Below are positions 35,520 to 45,921 of a DNA stretch of 48,660 bases, one piece after another. Source of the DNA: Sedimenticola hydrogenitrophicus (lineage in GTDB: Bacteria > Pseudomonadota > Gammaproteobacteria > Chromatiales > Chromatiaceae); contig NZ_JANIOA010000032.1 of NCBI RefSeq assembly GCF_025175675.1, forward strand, positions 1-48,660. Direction: 5' to 3'. Numbering within the stretch: position 1 is the first letter of the stretch; each line of letters begins with the position of its first letter. Made by a program: the position numbers and the translations under genes. A model generated the notes under the pieces. It did not search any database. It was not told the DNA's origin and saw only the letters and a program-made list of their open reading frames with translations.

Positions 35520-36635
35520 ATGAAACGGGTAGGTTTTGTCGGCTGGCGTGGCATGGTGGGCTCGGTCCTGATGGAGCGGATGCTTGCGGAAAAAGACTTC
35601 GATCTGATCGACGAGCCGGTCTTCTTCACCACTTCGCAGGTGGGACAGGAGGGGCCCGACATCGGCAAGCCGATACCCGCGCTCAAGGATGCCACCCGCA
35701 TCGATGAACTGAAGGCGATGGATGCCATCGTCTCCTGTCAAGGCGGTGACTACACCAAGCAGGTGTACAAGGACCTGCGCGGCGCCGGTTGGGACGGTTA
35801 CTGGATCGATGCCGCCTCCGCCCTGCGCATGGAGCAGAACAGCGTGATTATCCTCGATCCGATCAATATGGACGTGATCCAGGGCGCCCTGGCCTCCGGG
35901 GTGAAGGACTTCATCGGCGGCAACTGCACCGTCAGCCTGATGCTGATGGCCCTGGGCGGTCTGTTCAACCGGGATCAGGTGGAGTGGGCGACGGCCATGA
36001 CCTACCAGGCGGCCTCCGGCGCCGGCGCCAAGAACATGCGCGAGCTGCTGAGCCAGATGGGCGCGGCGCATGCCTCGGTAGCGGGATTGCTGGCCGATCC
36101 GGCCTCGGCCATTCTGGACATCGATCGGGACGTGGCGACCGCCATGCGCAGCGAGGCGTTTCCCACCGACAACTTCGGGGTGCCGCTGGCCGGCAGCCTG
36201 ATCCCCTGGATCGATACCCAGTTGCCCAACGGTCAGAGCCGCGAAGAGTGGAAGGGCGGGGCCGAGACCAACAAGATCCTCGGGCGTGAGGCCAACCCGG
36301 TGCCGATCGACGGACTCTGTGTGCGCATCGGCGCCATGCGTTGCCATAGCCAGGCTCTGACCATCAAGTTAAGGCAGAAGCTGCCGATGGATGAGATCGA
36401 GGGTATGCTGGCGGAGGCCAATGACTGGGTCAAGGTGATCCCGAACGACCGGGAGCGCACCGTCCGCGAGCTGACTCCGGCCGTGGTGACCGGGACCCTG
36501 GACGTACCGGTGGGTCGTCTGCGGAAACTGGCCATGGGTGAGGACTACCTCTCGGCATTCACAGTGGGGGATCAGTTACTCTGGGGGGCGGCGGAACCGC
36601 TGCGCCGCATGTTGCGCATCCTGCTCCAGGACTGA
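35520..36635 (+). CDS. asd: Aspartate-semialdehyde dehydrogenase, Gram-negative type
   Basis: This 371-aa protein closely matches E. coli Asd in start ([20 protein letters not shown]) and length. Catalytic C136 is in [10 protein letters not shown] and the base H276 is in GAMRCHSQ. It reduces aspartyl phosphate to the semialdehyde with NADPH, leading to lysine, diaminopimelate, methionine and threonine. The ATG at 35520 is set by AGGTG upstream; a GTG nine bases earlier is less likely. An intrinsic terminator follows 20 bases after the stop. A second asd gene lies 436 bases downstream. Confidence 0.96.
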   Translation: MKRVGFVGWRGMVGSVLMERMLAEKDFDLIDEPVFFTTSQVGQEGPDIGKPIPALKDATRIDELKAMDAIVSCQGGDYTKQVYKDLRGAGWDGYWIDAASALRMEQNSVIILDPINMDVIQGALASGVKDFIGGNCTVSLMLMALGGLFNRDQVEWATAMTYQAASGAGAKNMRELLSQMGAAHASVAGLLADPASAILDIDRDVATAMRSEAFPTDNFGVPLAGSLIPWIDTQLPNGQSREEWKGGAETNKILGREANPVPIDGLCVRIGAMRCHSQALTIKLRQKLPMDEIEGMLAEANDWVKVIPNDRERTVRELTPAVVTGTLDVPVGRLRKLAMGEDYLSAFTVGDQLLWGAAEPLRRMLRILLQD

Positions 36636-36655
36636 ACGGTAAACGGTAACAGACC

Positions 36656-36704
36656 GGGAGTTGGCCCAGCGGCATCGACAGGCCGCTGGGTCAGCTCCCT
36701 TTTT
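36656..36704 (+). terminator. Rho-independent terminator after asd
   Basis: GGGAGTTGGCCCAGCGGC and GCCGCTGGGTCAGCTCCC form an 18-base stem with few mismatches and an eight-base loop, followed by TTTTT at 36700-36704. Confidence 0.92.
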
Positions 36705-36748
36705 GTTGTGGCGGGTCTAGTACTGCTTCAATTTGATAAGGTACATTT

Positions 36749-36780
36749 GTAGGGTGGATAAGCCAGTAGGCGCATCCACC
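36749..36780. repeat. GGTGGAT palindromic repeat
   Basis: This 32-base unit beginning GTAGGGTGGATAAGCC and ending GCGCATCCACC contains a GGTGGAT/ATCCACC dyad. The same unit is inverted at 47826-47857 with one base changed, and a diverged copy is at 46029-46060. Confidence 0.75.
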
Positions 36781-36987
36781 AATGTTCACGGGATGATTGG
36801 CCTGCCTTGCCGGCCTCACACGATGGCTTGCCTCCTCGAATCCGGCCCCTTTTTCACTGCCAGCCCCAACTCGCTTCGCTCAAACAAGGGCAGGTTTGAA
36901 TTTGGAAAAGGGGCCGAATTCGAGGCGCCACCAAGATCGGCCAACAAGGCAGGCCAATCACTTGCAGGCCGGGTGAATAGTTACCTA
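36781..36987. repeat. Interspersed inverted-repeat element (short copy)
   Basis: This is the reverse-orientation relative of 16801-17100 without its roughly 100-base insert. The ends GATTGGCCTGCCTTG and CAAGGCAGGCCAATC face each other, with CTCGAATCCGGCCCC and GGGGCCGAATTCGAG inside, so the whole 207 bases could fold on itself. With the terminator and the GGTGGAT unit it fills the asd-asd2 gap. Confidence 0.75.
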
Positions 36988-37071
36988 ACATGTTGAATTT
37001 TAATTTATATATTTGATACAGTTTGGCCCGGTTCCCGGTTCCCGGTTAACTTTATTTGTGGGTGAGTGTTG

Positions 37072-38097
37072 ATGACGGATGAAAAAATGGATATCGCGGT
37101 CGTGGGCGCGACCGGGATCGTGGGCGAGACGATGCTCACGATTCTGGAGGAGCGCCGGTTTCCCGTGGGCAAGGTCCACGCACTGGCCAGTCAGCGCTCA
37201 GTCGGTAAGCGGGTTCCGTTCGGGAAGAAGCATCTGGTGGTGCGGGATCTGACCGGGTTCGATTTCACCCAGGTCAGGATCGCCCTGTTTACTGCCGGCG
37301 CGGCGGTCTCCGCCGAATTTGTCCCGAAAGCGGTGGAAGCGGGTTGTATCTGCATCGATAATACTTCACAGTTCCGTTATGAATCCGATATTCCCCTAGT
37401 GGTGCCGGAGGTCAATCCGGAACGGATCGCCGATTACCGGCAGCGCGGTATCATCGCCAATCCAAACTGTTCTACAATCCAGCTGATGGTGGCCCTGAAG
37501 CCGATACATGCCGCGGTAGGTATCGAGCGCATCAATGTCTGTACCTACCAGTCCGTTTCCGGTGCCGGGCGCCGGGCGATCGAAGAGCTGGCGGGACAGA
37601 CGGCGCGACTGCTCAATGGTCAGTCGATAAAGCCGCAAGTCTTTGCCAAGCAGATCGCCTTCAATGTGCTGCCCCAGATCGACGAATCCATGGAAAACGG
37701 CTATACCCGTGAAGAGATGAAGATGGTGTGGGAGACGCGCAAGATTCTGGGTGACGAATCGCTACGGGTCAATCCAACGGCGGTGCGGGTGCCGGTGTTT
37801 TTCGGTCACGCCGCCGCGGTACATATCGAAACCGGGGAGAAGATCAGTGCGCAGGCGGCGCGGGACCTGCTGCTGAATTCACCCGGTATTGAGCTGCTGG
37901 ATGAGTCGAGCGATGGCGGATACCCCACTCCGGTGACGGATTCCGTCGGGCACGACGGCGTCTTTGTCGGACGTGTTCGTGAAGATATTTCGCATCCGCG
38001 TGGGCTCAATTTGTGGATTGTGTCTGATAATGTGAGAAAGGGTGCGGCACTTAACACTATTCAGATTGCTGAAATTTTGGAAAAAGACTATTTGTAA
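37072..38097 (+). CDS. Second aspartate-semialdehyde dehydrogenase (asd2/Usg-type branch)
   Basis: This 341-aa protein belongs to the other ASADH branch (start MDIAVVGATGIVGETMLTIL). The nucleophile C133 is kept in NPNCSTIQLMV and a conserved basic region VRVPVFFGHAAAVHIE follows, so it may be active rather than a cysteine-less Usg protein. The ATG at 37072 has GGTGAG in front; the one at 37087 is possible. The gene lies between asd and fimV, the place of the Usg-like gene in Pseudomonas. It differs strongly in sequence from the first asd product, so it is not a recent duplicate. The role beside asd is unknown. Confidence 0.88.
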   Translation: MTDEKMDIAVVGATGIVGETMLTILEERRFPVGKVHALASQRSVGKRVPFGKKHLVVRDLTGFDFTQVRIALFTAGAAVSAEFVPKAVEAGCICIDNTSQFRYESDIPLVVPEVNPERIADYRQRGIIANPNCSTIQLMVALKPIHAAVGIERINVCTYQSVSGAGRRAIEELAGQTARLLNGQSIKPQVFAKQIAFNVLPQIDESMENGYTREEMKMVWETRKILGDESLRVNPTAVRVPVFFGHAAAVHIETGEKISAQAARDLLLNSPGIELLDESSDGGYPTPVTDSVGHDGVFVGRVREDISHPRGLNLWIVSDNVRKGAALNTIQIAEILEKDYL

Positions 38098-38198
38098 GCT
38101 ATAGTTAGGCCACAATTATTAAGTGTATTCTATGATTTGGGTATTTGCCGGGTTAAGCTGCCCGATATTTCGCGGCAGCGGGGATGGAAGGGGGAGAC

Positions 38199-41129
38199 AT
38201 GGTTCGTAAATTATCCTTGGCTATTGCCTTGGTGATGGGGATATCACCGCTCAGCGGCTACGCGGTCGGACTGGGGGATATCCACCTCAACTCCGCATTG
38301 AATCAGTATTTTGATGCGGAGATCGACCTGTTGTCGGTCGATCAGGATGAGATCGTCGATATCAAGGTGAATCTGGCCAGTCCAGAGGCGTTTCGCCGCT
38401 CCGGAGTAGATCGTCCGTTCATCCTCAGCAAGCTGCGCTTCACGGCAGAGGAGACGGCGGACGGCAAGAGCGTCATCCGCGTCTCCAGTCGCGATCCGAT
38501 CCGCGAACCTTTTCTCAATTTTCTCATTGAGGTGAACTGGCCGAAAGGCAGACTGTTGCGGGAGTATACCGTTCTGCTGGATCCGCCGGTCACCCTGGAA
38601 CGCCGCCCTGCAGCGGTGCAGCCGCCGCCGATGCAGCGGGCTCCGGAAAGTCGGATGGCCCCGGCCCCGCGGGCACCCGCCGGCCGCTCGGCCGTTGCCC
38701 CCTCCGATGTCACCTGGGCCGGTAGTCCCGCAGTCGACGAATATGGCCCGACTCAACGCAACGATACCCTGTGGGGTATTGCCAGCCAGGTGCGGACCGA
38801 AGGCGCCAGCATGGTGCAGATGATGATCGCCCTGCAGCGCGCCAACCCACAGGCGTTCATCAATCAGAATATCAACAACCTCAAGGTGGGGCAGGTCCTG
38901 CGTATTCCCAAGGCCGATGAGGTACGGGAGCTGAGTCGACGTGAGGCGTCGATCGCCTATCGTGAGCAATTGCAGGATTGGCAGGCCGACAGCCAGCCCA
39001 GCGAAATGGTCGTGGAAGGCGGTGCTGCCGATCAGCCGATGGGCATGGAACAGCCGGCCGAGGCCGCACCCGCAGCCGAGCTGAAGATCGCCTCCGCACG
39101 ACCCAGTGGGGAGGGGGAGGCCGGCGCCAATGGAGACGCTGGTGAAGGCGCTGCCGAGGGAGCCGGGCTGGACCAGCTGAAACAGGACCTGATCGCCTCC
39201 GAGGAGGCCAAGGAGGCGGCGCTGCAGGAGGCTGAGGCGGTGCGTTCCCGGGTGGAGGACCTGGAGTCCCAGCTTGAAGACCTGCAGCGTCTGCTGAGTC
39301 TGAAAAACGAACAATTGTCACGGCTGCAGGCCGGGGTCGCGGGGAGTACCGACACCCCTGAAGAGCCCCCCGTGGTCAGTGAAAGCGCGGACGGCGCAGC
39401 CGATGGCGCACCGGTGATGGCCGAGCCGGAGCCGGAGAGCGCGGCACCTGCCGAGGGTGAGGTGGCGGAAGCCGATCAGCCGCCGGTCATGGAAGAGGAG
39501 CCAGCCGACACGGTCGTACCCGGAGGCGCTCCGCTTGCCGGCGGGGATGAGCCCTCTCCGGTGATGGAAGAGGAGACCCCGGAACCAGAGGTGACCAGTC
39601 AGGCGCCTGTGACCGAGCCGCAACCGCAACCGGAACCGGCGACACAGCCGGCCCCCTCGCCGACACCCGCCGAGCCCGCCGAGGAAGACGGACTGCTGGC
39701 GATGATCGGCCAGGATACCACCCTGCTGGGTGTGGCGGTGGCCGGTATCGTGGTCCTGCTGGCACTGCTCTGGGTGGCTATCAGCCGCCGCCGTTCCCAT
39801 AGTGCGGACTTCCAGGAGAGTATCCTGATCAGTACCATCGATGAGAGCGACTCCGAGCAGGTGATGGATGAGATCGGCCAGGAATCGACATCGCATTCGA
39901 CCGAGGAGACCTCATTCCTGAGCGACTTCTCGCCCAGCGATATCGATGCCTTGCAGGATGAGACCGGTGAGGTGGACCCGCTGGCGGAGGCGGACGTCTA
40001 TATCGCCTACGGACGCTACCAGCAGGCGGAGGAGCTGATTCGTCAGGCGATGGACAAGTTCCCGGAGCGGACGGAACTGAAGTACAAGCTGTTCGAGATC
40101 CTCTATGCGACCAAGGATAAGGACGCCTTTGTCGCCCTGGCCGAAAGCGCATCGGCGGAAGGTCTGGATCAAAGGGATCCGGCAGCCTGGGGCAAAGTGA
40201 TCGTCATGGGAGCCCAATTGGCCGCCGGTCACGCCCTGTTTGAGGGGGCTGCACACTCATCTCCGGACGATGACGAATTGAGTTCGCTGGAGGATGAGCT
40301 CGGCCTGGATAACGAACTCGATTTGGACCTGGACTCCACCTCGGTCGATCTGGCGGACCGGGAGGACGAGCTGGAGTCTGTTGCTGCCCTGAATCTGGAT
40401 GAAAGTTCCGAATTCTCAACCCTGGATGACCTGGCCGATCTGAGTATGGACAGCGAACTGCTCAAGGCCAATCTGGATGAAATCAGCACGGATCTGGGCT
40501 TCGAGCCGGAAGGCGAGGAGCTGACACCGGCCGTGGAGGAGGATGCGGAGATACTCTCCCTCGACGAAGGCGAAGAGGACCTCTCCCTGGATGCCGATAC
40601 CGATCTCAATCTGGTGGCGGACAGTGACACGGTGGATGAGCATACCGCGGATGGCGATCTGACCCTGAGCGACCTGGATATGGAAGGCTTGCTGGACGAG
40701 GAGAGTGCCTTCGCCATCGAGGATCCGCTGGAGAGCGCGGAAATGGATGACCTGCGGCTGGATGCCGAGTCGGAGGCCGAGCAACTGGGTGACGCGGTAC
40801 TCGATTTCAGCGACTCGCTGTCGCTGGAAGGGACCGATTCGCAGATGTACGATTCGCTCGAGCTGGGCCCGGAGGATGACGAGAAGCCCCTGGAGCTGGA
40901 TGAGTCCTTTTCCCTGGATGATCTGGACCAGGAGGACGAAGGCGATGTTCAGCTTGAGGGAGAAGCGGGCGACCTCACCGATGAGATCAATACCAAGCTG
41001 GACCTGGCCCGCGCCTATGTCGATATGGAGGACGCCGATGGCGCCCGAAGTATCCTCGACGAGGTGGTCAAAGAGGGCAACGAAGGGCAGCAGGCAGAGG
41101 CGCGGAAGCTGCTGGATCAGCTCTCCTGA
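38199..41129 (+). CDS. fimV: FimV: LysM/TPR pole and type IV pilus organising protein
   Basis: This 976-aa protein starts at the ATG after GGGGGAG. It has a signal peptide (LSLAIALVMGISPLSGYA), the FimV N-terminal domain beginning GLGDIHLNSALNQYFDAEIDLLS, a peptidoglycan-binding LysM at about 185-232 (TLWGIASQVRTEG...VGQVLRIP), a coiled coil at about 325-381, a Pro/Glu-rich linker, one membrane helix at about 508-528, and a very acidic cytoplasmic part with TPR-like and the C-terminal FimV motif (DLARAYVDMEDADGARSILDEV). It should link cell wall and cytoplasm at the pole for pilus assembly or signalling. It is followed by a strong terminator. Confidence 0.95.
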   Translation: MVRKLSLAIALVMGISPLSGYAVGLGDIHLNSALNQYFDAEIDLLSVDQDEIVDIKVNLASPEAFRRSGVDRPFILSKLRFTAEETADGKSVIRVSSRDPIREPFLNFLIEVNWPKGRLLREYTVLLDPPVTLERRPAAVQPPPMQRAPESRMAPAPRAPAGRSAVAPSDVTWAGSPAVDEYGPTQRNDTLWGIASQVRTEGASMVQMMIALQRANPQAFINQNINNLKVGQVLRIPKADEVRELSRREASIAYREQLQDWQADSQPSEMVVEGGAADQPMGMEQPAEAAPAAELKIASARPSGEGEAGANGDAGEGAAEGAGLDQLKQDLIASEEAKEAALQEAEAVRSRVEDLESQLEDLQRLLSLKNEQLSRLQAGVAGSTDTPEEPPVVSESADGAADGAPVMAEPEPESAAPAEGEVAEADQPPVMEEEPADTVVPGGAPLAGGDEPSPVMEEETPEPEVTSQAPVTEPQPQPEPATQPAPSPTPAEPAEEDGLLAMIGQDTTLLGVAVAGIVVLLALLWVAISRRRSHSADFQESILISTIDESDSEQVMDEIGQESTSHSTEETSFLSDFSPSDIDALQDETGEVDPLAEADVYIAYGRYQQAEELIRQAMDKFPERTELKYKLFEILYATKDKDAFVALAESASAEGLDQRDPAAWGKVIVMGAQLAAGHALFEGAAHSSPDDDELSSLEDELGLDNELDLDLDSTSVDLADREDELESVAALNLDESSEFSTLDDLADLSMDSELLKANLDEISTDLGFEPEGEELTPAVEEDAEILSLDEGEEDLSLDADTDLNLVADSDTVDEHTADGDLTLSDLDMEGLLDEESAFAIEDPLESAEMDDLRLDAESEAEQLGDAVLDFSDSLSLEGTDSQMYDSLELGPEDDEKPLELDESFSLDDLDQEDEGDVQLEGEAGDLTDEINTKLDLARAYVDMEDADGARSILDEVVKEGNEGQQAEARKLLDQLS

Positions 41130-41149
41130 CAGCTTTCAGTAGTAACAGA

Positions 41150-41184
41150 CGGAAGGCGCACCCCGGTGCGCCTTCCGCTGTTTT
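41150..41184 (+). terminator. Rho-independent terminator after fimV
   Basis: CGGAAGGCGCACC (41150-41162) pairs perfectly with GGTGCGCCTTCCG (41165-41177), followed by CTGTTTT. It starts 21 bases after the fimV stop. Confidence 0.88.
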
Positions 41185-41209
41185 GGCTTCCGGATCAACC
41201 TGAATTCCT

Positions 41210-41350
41210 GGATTCAACCGCGAAGAACGTAAAGTGCGCATAGAGATACAATGGCTTGTCTTCATGTTCGGTCCAGCCCGGTAGATGGAGGGTCGAGAGA
41301 ATTCAAGTCGTTGTTTTACTTTGTGTTCTTAGCGGATAGGATGAAGTTTT
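41210..41350. repeat. MITE-like element, AACCGCTAAGGACGC family, copy 2 (reverse)
   Basis: Starting GATTCAACCGCGAAGAACG and ending TTGTGTTCTTAGCGGATAGG, it aligns over its full length with the reverse complement of 31691-31830, including the inner GATACAATGGCTT and TTCGGTCCA. It lies between the fimV terminator and truA. Confidence 0.7.
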
Positions 41351-41390
41351 TAGGATCAATCCTTCCATGACCATCAGGAGCAGAGGCTGA

Positions 41391-42167
41391 ATGCGTTTGG
41401 CGATGGGTATCGAGTACGACGGCTCCGCATTTCACGGGTGGCAGTTACAAAAATCCGGTGTGCGCACGGTGCAGCTGCTGCTGGAGGCGGCGCTGGGGAA
41501 GGTGGCGGCCCATCCGGTGCGTACCCATTGTGCCGGCAGGACCGATACCGGGGTACATGGCGAGGGGCAGGTGATCCATTTTGATACGCCTGCGCTGCGC
41601 CCGCTACGGGGTTGGCTGCTGGGGACCAACGTCAACCTGCCCGATGATGTGAATGTCAACTGGGTGCGCGAAGTGCCGGAGTCGTTCCATGCGCGGTTTT
41701 CCGCCATCAGCCGCAGTTACCGCTACGTCATACTGAATCGCCCCACCCGGTCGGCCATCTGGCGCCATCGCGCGGTGTGGATCCACCAGACGCTGGATGA
41801 GCAACGCATGCAGGCGGCGGCCACGTACCTGATGGGCACCCACGACTTCTCCTCCTATCGGGCGGTCGGCTGTCAGGCCAAGAGTCCGGTCAGAACCATC
41901 AGCCGGCTGGCGGTGCGTCGGGAGGATGACCGGGTGGTGATCGAGGTGACGGCCAATGCCTTTCTGCATCACATGGTGCGCAATATCGCCGGCGTGCTGA
42001 TCAGCATCGGCAAGGGCGAACAGCCGGTGACCTGGTGTCGGGATGTGCTGGAGTTCAGGGATCGCACCCTGGGCGGTGTCACCGCCCCGCCGGAGGGGCT
42101 CTATCTGGTTCATGTGGGTTATCCCGATGAATTCGTTGCGCCTGCTGCTGTGGCTATTCAGGAGTGA
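41391..42167 (+). CDS. truA: tRNA pseudouridine(38-40) synthase
   Basis: This 258-aa protein has the family's catalytic motif AGRTDTGVHGEGQVIHF with Asp52, and RSYRYVI and FLHHMVRNIAGVLI later. It converts U38-U40 in the tRNA anticodon arm to pseudouridine. It is the first gene after the fimV terminator; trpF starts 99 bases later, and the truA-trpF order is the usual one. Confidence 0.95.
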   Translation: MRLAMGIEYDGSAFHGWQLQKSGVRTVQLLLEAALGKVAAHPVRTHCAGRTDTGVHGEGQVIHFDTPALRPLRGWLLGTNVNLPDDVNVNWVREVPESFHARFSAISRSYRYVILNRPTRSAIWRHRAVWIHQTLDEQRMQAAATYLMGTHDFSSYRAVGCQAKSPVRTISRLAVRREDDRVVIEVTANAFLHHMVRNIAGVLISIGKGEQPVTWCRDVLEFRDRTLGGVTAPPEGLYLVHVGYPDEFVAPAAVAIQE

Positions 42168-42266
42168 CGGTGGGACTGGAAAGGGCAACTTTTTTCACTG
42201 CTTTCCGCCCGGATGCGGGGTAAAATCTTCCGCAATCAGGCACTATCCTGTATCGTTATCTGTTCT

Positions 42267-42899
42267 ATGAGAACCCGGGTCAAAATTTGTGGTATTACGC
42301 GTCCTGAAGATGCCATGGCCGCAGTCAGGGCCGGTGCGGATGCCATCGGTCTGGTCTTCTATCCGCCCAGCCCACGCGCGGTAACGGTGTCCCGGGCGGC
42401 GCAGATCATCCGCGAGCTGCCTCCCTTTGTCACCACCGTCGGACTGTTTGTGAATGCCACTGCCGAAGCGGTGGCGGGGGTGCTGGAGAGCGTACCGCTG
42501 GATCTGTTGCAGTTTCATGGAGATGAGACCGCGGCGGCCTGCGAAGGCCATGGCCGCCCTTATATCAAGGCCCTGCGGATGCGTCCGGAAGTGGATCTGC
42601 CCGCCCTGGACAGGCAGTATCGGAGCGCGGCGGGCCTGTTGCTCGACAGCTATCAGCCGGGCAAGCCCGGTGGTACGGGTGCCACCTTCGATTGGGCGCG
42701 GATACCCGAGCCGATGCGGGCCCGGATCATTCTGGCGGGCGGTCTGACCCCGGACAATGTCGCGGCCGCCATTGAACGGATCGGCCCCTATGCCGTCGAC
42801 GTGAGTGGTGGCGTGGAGCAGGAGAAAGGTATCAAGGATGAAGAGAAAATCAGGGCATTCATGCGAGGAGTAGAGCGTGCCAACCGAACAACCGATTGA
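42267..42899 (+). CDS. trpF: Phosphoribosylanthranilate isomerase
   Basis: This 210-aa TIM-barrel protein has the catalytic Cys in [12 protein letters not shown], then [24 protein letters not shown] (catalytic Asp) and [10 protein letters not shown]. It isomerises PRA to CdRP in tryptophan synthesis. The ATG at 42267 gives the conserved [10 protein letters not shown] start; no strong ribosome site is visible. Its end overlaps the trpB start by 23 bases. Confidence 0.96.
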   Translation: MRTRVKICGITRPEDAMAAVRAGADAIGLVFYPPSPRAVTVSRAAQIIRELPPFVTTVGLFVNATAEAVAGVLESVPLDLLQFHGDETAAACEGHGRPYIKALRMRPEVDLPALDRQYRSAAGLLLDSYQPGKPGGTGATFDWARIPEPMRARIILAGGLTPDNVAAAIERIGPYAVDVSGGVEQEKGIKDEEKIRAFMRGVERANRTTD

Positions 42900-44094
42900 T
42901 TTCACCCACATGCCGGACGCCCGCGGGCATTTTGGCCCCTATGGCGGCCTGTTCGTCTCCGAGACGCTGATGGAGCCGCTGCAGGAGCTGCGTGATGCCT
43001 ATGAAAAATACCTGCAGGACGCCGACTTCCTGGCCGAGCTGGACGCCGATCTGGCCAACTACGTGGGACGGCCCTCGCCGGTCTATTTTGCCGAGCGGCT
43101 GAGCCGCGAGAACGGCGGGGCGCGGATCTACCTGAAACGCGAGGATCTCAACCATACCGGCGCGCACAAGGTGAACAACACCATCGGTCAGGCGCTGCTG
43201 GCCAAGCGCATGGGCAAGCGCCGCATCATCGCCGAGACCGGCGCCGGTCAGCATGGCGTGGCCACCGCCACGGTCGCCGCCCGGCTGGGACTGGAGTGCG
43301 TGGTCTACATGGGGGAGGTGGATATCGCCCGCCAGGAGGCCAACGTCTACCGCATGAAGCTGCTGGGTGCCCGGGTCGAGTCGGTGTCATCCGGCTCCAA
43401 GACCCTCAAGGACGCACTGAACGAGGCGATGCGTGACTGGGTGACCCATATCGACAACACCTTCTACATCATCGGCACGGTCGCCGGTCCCCACCCCTAT
43501 CCCGCCATGGTGCGGGATTTCCAGGCCGTGATCGGCCGGGAGGCCCGGGTGCAGATGCAGCAGCAGACCGGCGCGCTCCCCGATGCCTTGGTCGCCTGCG
43601 TCGGCGGCGGCTCCAATGCCATCGGCCTGTTCCACCCCTTCCTGAATGATGCGTCGGTCGCCATGTATGGCGTCGAGGCCGCCGGTGACGGGCTCGATTC
43701 GGGGCGCCACGCCGCACCGCTGTGTGCCGGTAGCCCCGGTGTGCTGCACGGCAACCGCACCTATCTGATGGAGGATCCGAACGGCCAGATCATCGAGACC
43801 CACTCCATTTCGGCCGGACTGGACTACCCGGGGGTCGGCCCCGAACACGCCTGGCTGAAGGACGTGGGACGCGTCAGCTACGTGGCCATCACCGACGATG
43901 AGGCGCTGACCGCATTCCATACCTTGACCCGGGTCGAGGGGATTATTCCGGCGCTGGAGTCGAGCCATGCCATCGCCTATGCCCTGAAGCTGGCCCGGGA
44001 GATGGGTGAGCAACAGACCATTCTGGTCAATCTCTCCGGCCGGGGTGACAAGGACATGCACACCGTGGCGGCACGGGATGGATTAAAGATATGA
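42877..44094 (+). CDS. trpB: Tryptophan synthase beta chain
   Basis: This 405-aa protein starts with GTG after AGGAG. The PLP lysine is K98 in [30 protein letters not shown] and the phosphate-binding GGGSNAIG are present. It joins indole and serine to give tryptophan. It overlaps trpF (23 bases) and trpA (ATGA), so trpFBA is one translationally coupled unit. Confidence 0.97.
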   Translation: MPTEQPIDFTHMPDARGHFGPYGGLFVSETLMEPLQELRDAYEKYLQDADFLAELDADLANYVGRPSPVYFAERLSRENGGARIYLKREDLNHTGAHKVNNTIGQALLAKRMGKRRIIAETGAGQHGVATATVAARLGLECVVYMGEVDIARQEANVYRMKLLGARVESVSSGSKTLKDALNEAMRDWVTHIDNTFYIIGTVAGPHPYPAMVRDFQAVIGREARVQMQQQTGALPDALVACVGGGSNAIGLFHPFLNDASVAMYGVEAAGDGLDSGRHAAPLCAGSPGVLHGNRTYLMEDPNGQIIETHSISAGLDYPGVGPEHAWLKDVGRVSYVAITDDEALTAFHTLTRVEGIIPALESSHAIAYALKLAREMGEQQTILVNLSGRGDKDMHTVAARDGLKI

Positions 44095-44897
44095 GCAGGA
44101 TCAGCGATCGTTTCAAACAGCTTGAAGAGCGGGGGCGGGTGGCGCTGATTCCATTCGTGACCGCGGGCGATCCCGGACCTGCTGTGACGGTGCCGCTGAT
44201 GCACGCCATGGTGGAGGCCGGTGCCGATATTATCGAACTGGGGGTGCCGTTTTCCGATCCGATGGCGGACGGGCCGGTGATCCAGCGTGCCAGTGAGCGC
44301 GCCCTGGAACAGGGTGTCTGCCTGCGGGATGTGCTGGGCATGGTGCGGAAATTCCGCGAACGCGATGAGGCCACGCCGGTGGTGCTGATGGGCTATCTCA
44401 ATCCCATCGAAGTGATGGGCTACGAGGCGTTTGCCCTGGCCGCCGCCGAGGCCGGTGTCGACGGCGTGCTGACGGTGGACTTGCCGCCGGAAGAGGCGGA
44501 CGATCTGCTCTCTTCCCTGCGGCCGCGGGATATCGATCCGATCTTCCTGATGGCGCCGACCACCACGGATGAGCGCATGCAGCACATCTGCGATACCGCC
44601 AGTGGATTTGTCTATTATGTGTCGGTGAAAGGGATCACCGGTGCCGGCCATCTGGCGGTGGGCGATGTCGCCGCCAAGACCGCGCAGATCCGCAAACACA
44701 CCCGCCTGCCGGTAGGCGTCGGTTTTGGCATCAAGGACGCCAACACCGCCCAGGCCGTGGCCCAGGTGGCGGATGCGGTGATCGTCGGCAGCGTCCTGGT
44801 GCAACGGATCGAGGAGCTGCGCGAAACACCGGATGAGATCGCCCCGGCCATCGCCATGATCCTCTCCTCCATGCGCCAGGCGATTGATTTGATATGA
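44091..44897 (+). CDS. trpA: Tryptophan synthase alpha chain
   Basis: This 268-aa TIM-barrel protein has catalytic E49 and D60 exactly at the E. coli positions ([16 protein letters not shown]). It splits indole-3-glycerol phosphate and channels indole to TrpB. It overlaps trpB by ATGA. A perfect 10-base hairpin follows the stop. Confidence 0.97.
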   Translation: MSRISDRFKQLEERGRVALIPFVTAGDPGPAVTVPLMHAMVEAGADIIELGVPFSDPMADGPVIQRASERALEQGVCLRDVLGMVRKFRERDEATPVVLMGYLNPIEVMGYEAFALAAAEAGVDGVLTVDLPPEEADDLLSSLRPRDIDPIFLMAPTTTDERMQHICDTASGFVYYVSVKGITGAGHLAVGDVAAKTAQIRKHTRLPVGVGFGIKDANTAQAVAQVADAVIVGSVLVQRIEELRETPDEIAPAIAMILSSMRQAIDLI

Positions 44898-44901
44898 TGC
44901 C

Positions 44902-44927
44902 GACGGCTGCCGACACGGGCAGCCGTC
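44902..44927 (+). terminator. Hairpin between trpA and accD (terminator- or attenuator-like)
   Basis: GACGGCTGCC and GGCAGCCGTC form a perfect 10-base stem with a six-base loop, five bases after the trpA stop. No T-run follows, so partial read-through into accD is likely. Confidence 0.5.
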
Positions 44928-44961
44928 CGCCAGGATTAAAGAGAAAAAACGGGATTTAACC

Positions 44962-45864
44962 ATGAGTTGGTTTGAAAAATTGATGCCGAGCCGTATCCGC
45001 ACGGAAGGCGGCAACAAGCGGGGCGTTCCGGAGGGGCTCTGGACCAAGTGCCCCGGTTGTGGGGCAGTCCTCTATCGCGCCGAGATGGAGCGCAACCTGG
45101 ATGTCTGCCCCAAGTGCAGCCACCATAACCGGATCGGTGCGCGCAAGCGCCTGGCGGCATTCCTCGATGCGGATTCCGGGCGGGAACTGGCCGCCGATCT
45201 GTCGCCCACCGATCCGCTCAAGTTCAAGGACAGTAAAAAGTACAAGGATCGCATCACCCAGGCGCAGAAGTCGTCGGGGGAGAAGGATGCGCTGATCGTC
45301 ATGCAGGGCACCCTGAAGGGGCTGAACGTGGTTTCGGCGGCCTTTGAGTTCAGCTTCATGGGCGGTTCCATGGGCTCCGTGGTGGGTGAAAAATTCGTCC
45401 GGGGGGTGAACGTGTGCCTGGAGCAGCGCATCCCCTTCATCTGTTTCTCGGCCAGTGGCGGCGCGCGTATGCAGGAGTCGCTGTTCTCCCTGATGCAGAT
45501 GGCCAAAACCAGTGCCGCACTGCAGAAGATGCGCCAACAGGGCGTCCCCTATGTCTCGGTGATGACCGACCCCACTACCGGCGGCGTCTCCGCCAGCTTC
45601 GCCATGCTGGGCGATCTGAATGTGGCCGAGCCCAACGCCCTCATCGGCTTCGCCGGTCCCCGGGTGATTGAACAGACCGTACGCGAAACCCTGCCCGAGG
45701 GGTTCCAGCGCAGCGAGTTCCTGCTGGAGCACGGCACCCTGGATATGATCATCGATCGGCGCGAGATGCGCGACAAGCTGGCCGACCTGCTGAGTATCCT
45801 GACCCATCAGCCCAAACCGGCCGCCGCGGGCGGAGTCGAAATCCCTGTTATTACGGAGGAGTAG
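44962..45864 (+). CDS. accD: Acetyl-CoA carboxylase carboxyltransferase beta subunit
   Basis: This 300-aa protein has the zinc ribbon C30-C33-C49-C52 at the N-terminus and the crotonase-fold carboxyltransferase region with [19 protein letters not shown] and [15 protein letters not shown]. With AccA it moves the carboxyl group from biotin to acetyl-CoA. It follows trpA by 64 bases. It usually stands before folC, as here, but a 527-base repeat-filled gap separates the two. Confidence 0.97.
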   Translation: MSWFEKLMPSRIRTEGGNKRGVPEGLWTKCPGCGAVLYRAEMERNLDVCPKCSHHNRIGARKRLAAFLDADSGRELAADLSPTDPLKFKDSKKYKDRITQAQKSSGEKDALIVMQGTLKGLNVVSAAFEFSFMGGSMGSVVGEKFVRGVNVCLEQRIPFICFSASGGARMQESLFSLMQMAKTSAALQKMRQQGVPYVSVMTDPTTGGVSASFAMLGDLNVAEPNALIGFAGPRVIEQTVRETLPEGFQRSEFLLEHGTLDMIIDRREMRDKLADLLSILTHQPKPAAAGGVEIPVITEE

Positions 45865-45921
45865 ACGGCGCGGATTTAGCAGCACCGTAGGCTGTGGTTG
45901 GCAAGTACATCGGGTTACATC

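Noticed and set aside
36733-36996. An 87-codon frame between the two asd genes
   Set aside because: It lies entirely within the GGTGGAT unit and the inverted-repeat element; no ribosome site and no protein-like pattern.
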